DNA from: Parvibaculum sp. | GTDB lineage: Bacteria > Pseudomonadota > Alphaproteobacteria > Parvibaculales > Parvibaculaceae | Assembly: GCF_030651915.1 (NCBI RefSeq) | Contig: NZ_JAUSBV010000002.1 | Location: 1 to 64,000 of the forward strand | Direction of reading: 5' to 3' | Length of the DNA: 64,000 bases | Part shown: positions 61,340 to 64,000 of the stretch, one piece after another | Layout: every line of letters begins with the position of its first letter | Position numbering within the stretch: position 1 is the stretch's first letter | Translations under genes and position numbers: made by a program | Notes under the pieces: model-generated | What the model saw: the letters and a program-made list of their open reading frames with translations, nothing else | Database searches by the model: none | Told to the model about the DNA's origin: nothing

Positions 61340-62650
61340 TCAGGCGAAGCGCTGGCGGGCGGCCAGTGCCAGGCCGGTCGCCACCGAAGTCAGCTCGCCG
61401 CCGCCGGCGAGCTTGGCTGCCCCGAAACGGCCGGCAAAGAGCCGCCGCACCGCCGGAATGAAGGCCGAACCGCCGGTCAGGAAGACCCGGTCGACCTGCG
61501 CCGGCGCGATGCCCGTTTCCTCCAGCAGCCGCGCCACGCAGGCCTCGATCTCGGCCAGTTCCGGCGCGATCCAGCGGTCGAAATCGGCGCGCGCGATGGC
61601 GGCATCGATCGTCACCGGCCCGGCCTGGAAGCCGAGACGGGCCGTGCCGGCGTCCGACAGCGCGACCTTCGCCGCCTCGACGGCGCGGTAGAGCGCGAAG
61701 CCGCGCTCGCCGGCGATCAGGCTCAAAAGCCCCGCCACCGCCTCGGGCGCTTCGGCGGTGGCCGAGATTTCCTCCAGCATGCGCCGCGTCTTGCGGGTGT
61801 TGATCATGCTCAACTGGTGCCAGCGTTTCATCGTGTCGTAGAGCCATGACGGCACCGGCAGCGTCTTGCCGCCGCTCTCATAGGAGGTGCCCTTGCCGAG
61901 GCGCGGCGCGACCGCGTGCTCGACCAGGCGCGCGTCGAAGGCGTCGCCGGCAATGCCGATGCCCGAAACGCCGACAATGGTTTCGCCGCGATCCTTCAGC
62001 CCGCGCATGCCGGGGCCGACATGCAGCAGGCAGAAATCGCTGGTGCCGCCGCCGAAATCGCCGATCAGCACAAGCTCGTCGCGATCGAGCGAGGCCTCAT
62101 AGGCATAGGCCGCCGCCACCGGCTCGAATTCGAAATGCACCTCGGGAATGCGCACGCCGGCAAGGGCGGTGCGCAGACGCGACAAAGCGAGGTCGTCGTG
62201 GCCGCTGTCGGGCGTGCCGAGACTGTTGCGCACGAAGCGTGCCGGACGGCCGACCACGACCGGACCGGCCAGCAGCGCCTCTGTCAGCGTGTCGGCTTCC
62301 GCCGTCGCGTCGACCAGGCGCGCAACAATGAAGCCGACCAGATTTTCGAGCGTGAAGCGGCTGCCGAAAATACTGGTCGCGGTGAAGGTCGGATTGGCGA
62401 GCCAGGATTTGATCGACTGGATCAGCCGGCCCTCAGCGCCAGCCATCAGATAGGCATCCATCGCGGCCGGCCCGGCAAAGGCATGCGGGCGTCCGTTGGG
62501 ATCGCGCTCCTCGTCGTCGAAAAAAAGGATCGAGCGGAAAGTGGGGAGCGTCGCCGCCCCGTGACGGACCGGCACCAGCCGCGCCGCGCCGTGTGCGGGC
62601 GCGACCGCCAGGGCGCTGTTGGTCGTCCCGAAGTCGAGACCGATGAACAT
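61340..62650 (-). CDS. Hsp70-family (YegD-like) ATPase
   Basis: The 436-residue protein contains the actin/Hsp70 ATPase core only: phosphate 1 loop IGLDFGTTNSALAVAP, phosphate 2 LIGDFGGGTSDFCLLH, adenosine motif VFLTGGSAFIPAVRRLF. It lacks the C-terminal substrate-binding domain of DnaK, as in YegD-type proteins. It may be a specialised chaperone for neighbouring metalloproteins, but that is a guess from position between CYP153 and a di-iron gene. The start at 62650 (MFIGLDFG) gives the canonical N-terminus. Confidence 0.88.
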   Translation of the reverse strand: MFIGLDFGTTNSALAVAPAHGAARLVPVRHGAATLPTFRSILFFDDEERDPNGRPHAFAGPAAMDAYLMAGAEGRLIQSIKSWLANPTFTATSIFGSRFTLENLVGFIVARLVDATAEADTLTEALLAGPVVVGRPARFVRNSLGTPDSGHDDLALSRLRTALAGVRIPEVHFEFEPVAAAYAYEASLDRDELVLIGDFGGGTSDFCLLHVGPGMRGLKDRGETIVGVSGIGIAGDAFDARLVEHAVAPRLGKGTSYESGGKTLPVPSWLYDTMKRWHQLSMINTRKTRRMLEEISATAEAPEAVAGLLSLIAGERGFALYRAVEAAKVALSDAGTARLGFQAGPVTIDAAIARADFDRWIAPELAEIEACVARLLEETGIAPAQVDRVFLTGGSAFIPAVRRLFAGRFGAAKLAGGGELTSVATGLALAARQRFA

Positions 62651-62816
62651 GGGGCGCACCTCGTATCCGTCTGACCCCGGCAAGGGGCCACGGCAATACA
62701 TCTGAGGGAAATCGGGGGTTGCGTTCGGGGTTTTCGGAGCGAAAGGGCGGCGAGAAATACAGGCGGGCGGCCCTCTTGTCGAGTCCCGGGCCCGGGCCGG
62801 GCCGCCTTGCGCAAAA

Positions 62817-62844
62817 TGACGCAGGCGTCATTTTTGGATTGATG
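62817..62844 (+). promoter_or_regulatory. Operator TGACGC-AG-GCGTCA upstream of di-iron gene 2
   Basis: The palindrome is at 62817-62830. TTGATG (62839-62844) starts 8 bp further, the same offset as at 58486. A CACACT-like -10 is 17 bp on. The site is 112 bp before the di-iron gene at 62943 and 166 bp upstream of the divergent Hsp70-like gene. Confidence 0.72.
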
Positions 62845-62942
62845 TGCATTGCAGCAATACCCACACTCCGATTGTGAGAATTCGCCGGTCCCAACCTCAA
62901 AGCGGGCCGCCGGCGCAACGAGAATCAATTTGGAGAGAGCCC

Positions 62943-64000
62943 ATGACCGCCGTTCGGCAGATCACCAAGGACAATGCCTATGATGCCGTCGCGCCGGACG
63001 ATTTCGAGGCGATGATGAACACCGAGCGCTACAACCGGCGCTCGTCGGCCTTCGACAAGATCATTTCGGCGACGCATGACCATTTCTGGGATCCGATGGA
63101 TGCCCGCTACATCGATTACAGCGAGCCCTTCGACATCGAAAACGAGATGCTGATCGATCCGCAACTGGTGCCGGAACTGAAGCTGGCCTGTTTCGAGGCG
63201 CTGCCGGAAAAGGAAAAGATCCGCTTCGTCAACGAGACGGCGCGCTGGATGATGTCGGCGATCCTGCATGGCGAGCAGGGGGCGCTCAATCTCTCGGCCT
63301 CGCTCTGCCACATCCTGCTCGATCCGGGTGCGCAGGAATATGCCGCCAACCAGGCCCGCGAAGAGGCCCGCCATGTGACGGCCTTCGCCAAATATGTGCA
63401 GGCCCGTTTCGGCAAGCCCCTGCCCTGCGGCGAGACGCTGGCCGGCCTGTTGTCCGAAATGGTCAACGCCAAGGAGGTCTACAAGAAGATCGTCGGCATG
63501 CAGCTGCTGGTCGAGGGTCTGGCCATGGGCACGTTTGCCACCTTCTTCAACACCGCGCGCGATCCGCTGCTGGTCAAGCTCTGCCAGCTGGCGATGACGG
63601 ATGAGGCCTTCCATCACAAGTTCGGCAAGATCTGGGCCGACCGCACGATCCCGAAACTGTCGCAGGACGAGCGCGACATCATCGAGGACTGGGCGGCGAG
63701 CGTCTTCCAGACGCTCTTGTTCAACCTCGTCAATCCGGAACAGAAGAAGCTGATCTATGCCGATTTCGGTCTCGACTGGCGCGAGGTGCAGGCGCAGATG
63801 CTTGAAGCGGTGACCGATGAAGACCGCCGCGAGGGCATGAAGGACGCCGCCAACATCTTCCGCGTGCTGGTCAAGACGCTCTTGAAGGCCGGCATCATCA
63901 CCGACCGCACCAGGGGCTTCTATGCGATCTATGTCGACATGGAGGAACTGAAGAACGAAGACGATCGCATGGTCGGCGACGATATCGCCGAACAGGGCAT
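62943..64000 (+). CDS. Ferritin-like di-iron protein, paralogue 2 (cut by window end)
   Basis: The 352 visible codons start MTAVRQITKDNAYDAVAPDD and are collinear with the protein at 58643. The di-iron ligands are conserved: LHGEQGALN, REEARHVTAF, LVEGLAMGTF, TDEAFHHKFG. Differences cluster in the N-terminal third (IENEMLIDPQLVPELKLACF) and in NAKEVYK, suggesting a shifted substrate or partner. The start has GGAGAG upstream. The 3' end lies beyond the window; about 25 residues are missing by comparison with paralogue 1. Confidence 0.82.
   Translation, partial: MTAVRQITKDNAYDAVAPDDFEAMMNTERYNRRSSAFDKIISATHDHFWDPMDARYIDYSEPFDIENEMLIDPQLVPELKLACFEALPEKEKIRFVNETARWMMSAILHGEQGALNLSASLCHILLDPGAQEYAANQAREEARHVTAFAKYVQARFGKPLPCGETLAGLLSEMVNAKEVYKKIVGMQLLVEGLAMGTFATFFNTARDPLLVKLCQLAMTDEAFHHKFGKIWADRTIPKLSQDERDIIEDWAASVFQTLLFNLVNPEQKKLIYADFGLDWREVQAQMLEAVTDEDRREGMKDAANIFRVLVKTLLKAGIITDRTRGFYAIYVDMEELKNEDDRMVGDDIAEQG

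Overview
This 64 kb window looks like the chromosome of a GC-rich alphaproteobacterium. The main evidence is the block ChvI/ChvG two-component system, short HPr kinase, mannose-type EIIA, HPr and adenosylhomocysteinase, with a DivL-like tyrosine kinase homologue and PEP carboxykinase close by. A CYP153-type alkane hydroxylase, a second P450, an RND exporter, a FecA-like receptor and many dehydrogenases suggest an environmental hydrocarbon or lipid degrader. A Parvibaculum-like member of the Hyphomicrobiales would fit, but this is inference from gene content only.

Layout. 1-3.8 kb: the end of an IS5-type element, a molybdenum hydroxylase pair (IorA/IorB type), SodC and a 44-codon ORF. 3.8-16.2 kb: divL, ahcY, the PTS(Ntr)-like proteins, chvG/chvI, an M20 peptidase, pckA and a small acidic protein. 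16.3-22.9 kb: polA, an orphan ABC ATPase, a PAS protein, a TetR regulator with its divergent target, and tRNA-Arg(CCG). 22.9-31.9 kb: an accessory, defence-type region. It holds an MNT-HEPN toxin-antitoxin pair, a Panacea-domain antitoxin with an unassigned toxin-like partner, a single-chain restriction-modification enzyme and an AbiEi/AbiEii pair. Two of these modules are bounded by direct repeats copied from the 3' ends of the neighbouring housekeeping genes (a DUF454 gene and a yjbR gene). 31.9-36 kb: intergenic palindromic repeats and a single-chain acyl-CoA carboxylase. 36-42 kb: TonB receptor, Pho-box-controlled phosphate porin, PstS-like protein and alcohol dehydrogenase. 42-54.3 kb: MFS transporter, alkylation-repair genes, two small membrane proteins, biotin genes in two divergent operons (MDR-bioF-bioD and bioB-bioA), a ParA/SPOR pair and a HAD hydrolase. 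54.3-64 kb: P450, RND exporter, and a cluster of two paralogous ferritin-like di-iron proteins around CYP153 and an Hsp70-like ATPase.

How parts may work together. The ChvG/ChvI-HprK-EIIA-HPr-pckA block links envelope sensing, carbon/nitrogen phosphotransfer and gluconeogenesis. PhoB-type direct repeats precede both the phosphate porin and, unexpectedly, the DUF454 gene. The most interesting new signal is a perfect palindrome, TGACGC-N2-GCGTCA, found just upstream of three genes: both di-iron protein genes and CYP153. In each case it sits at the same distance from a -35-like hexamer. This suggests one regulator controls a three-gene oxidation regulon in which the function of the di-iron proteins is unknown.
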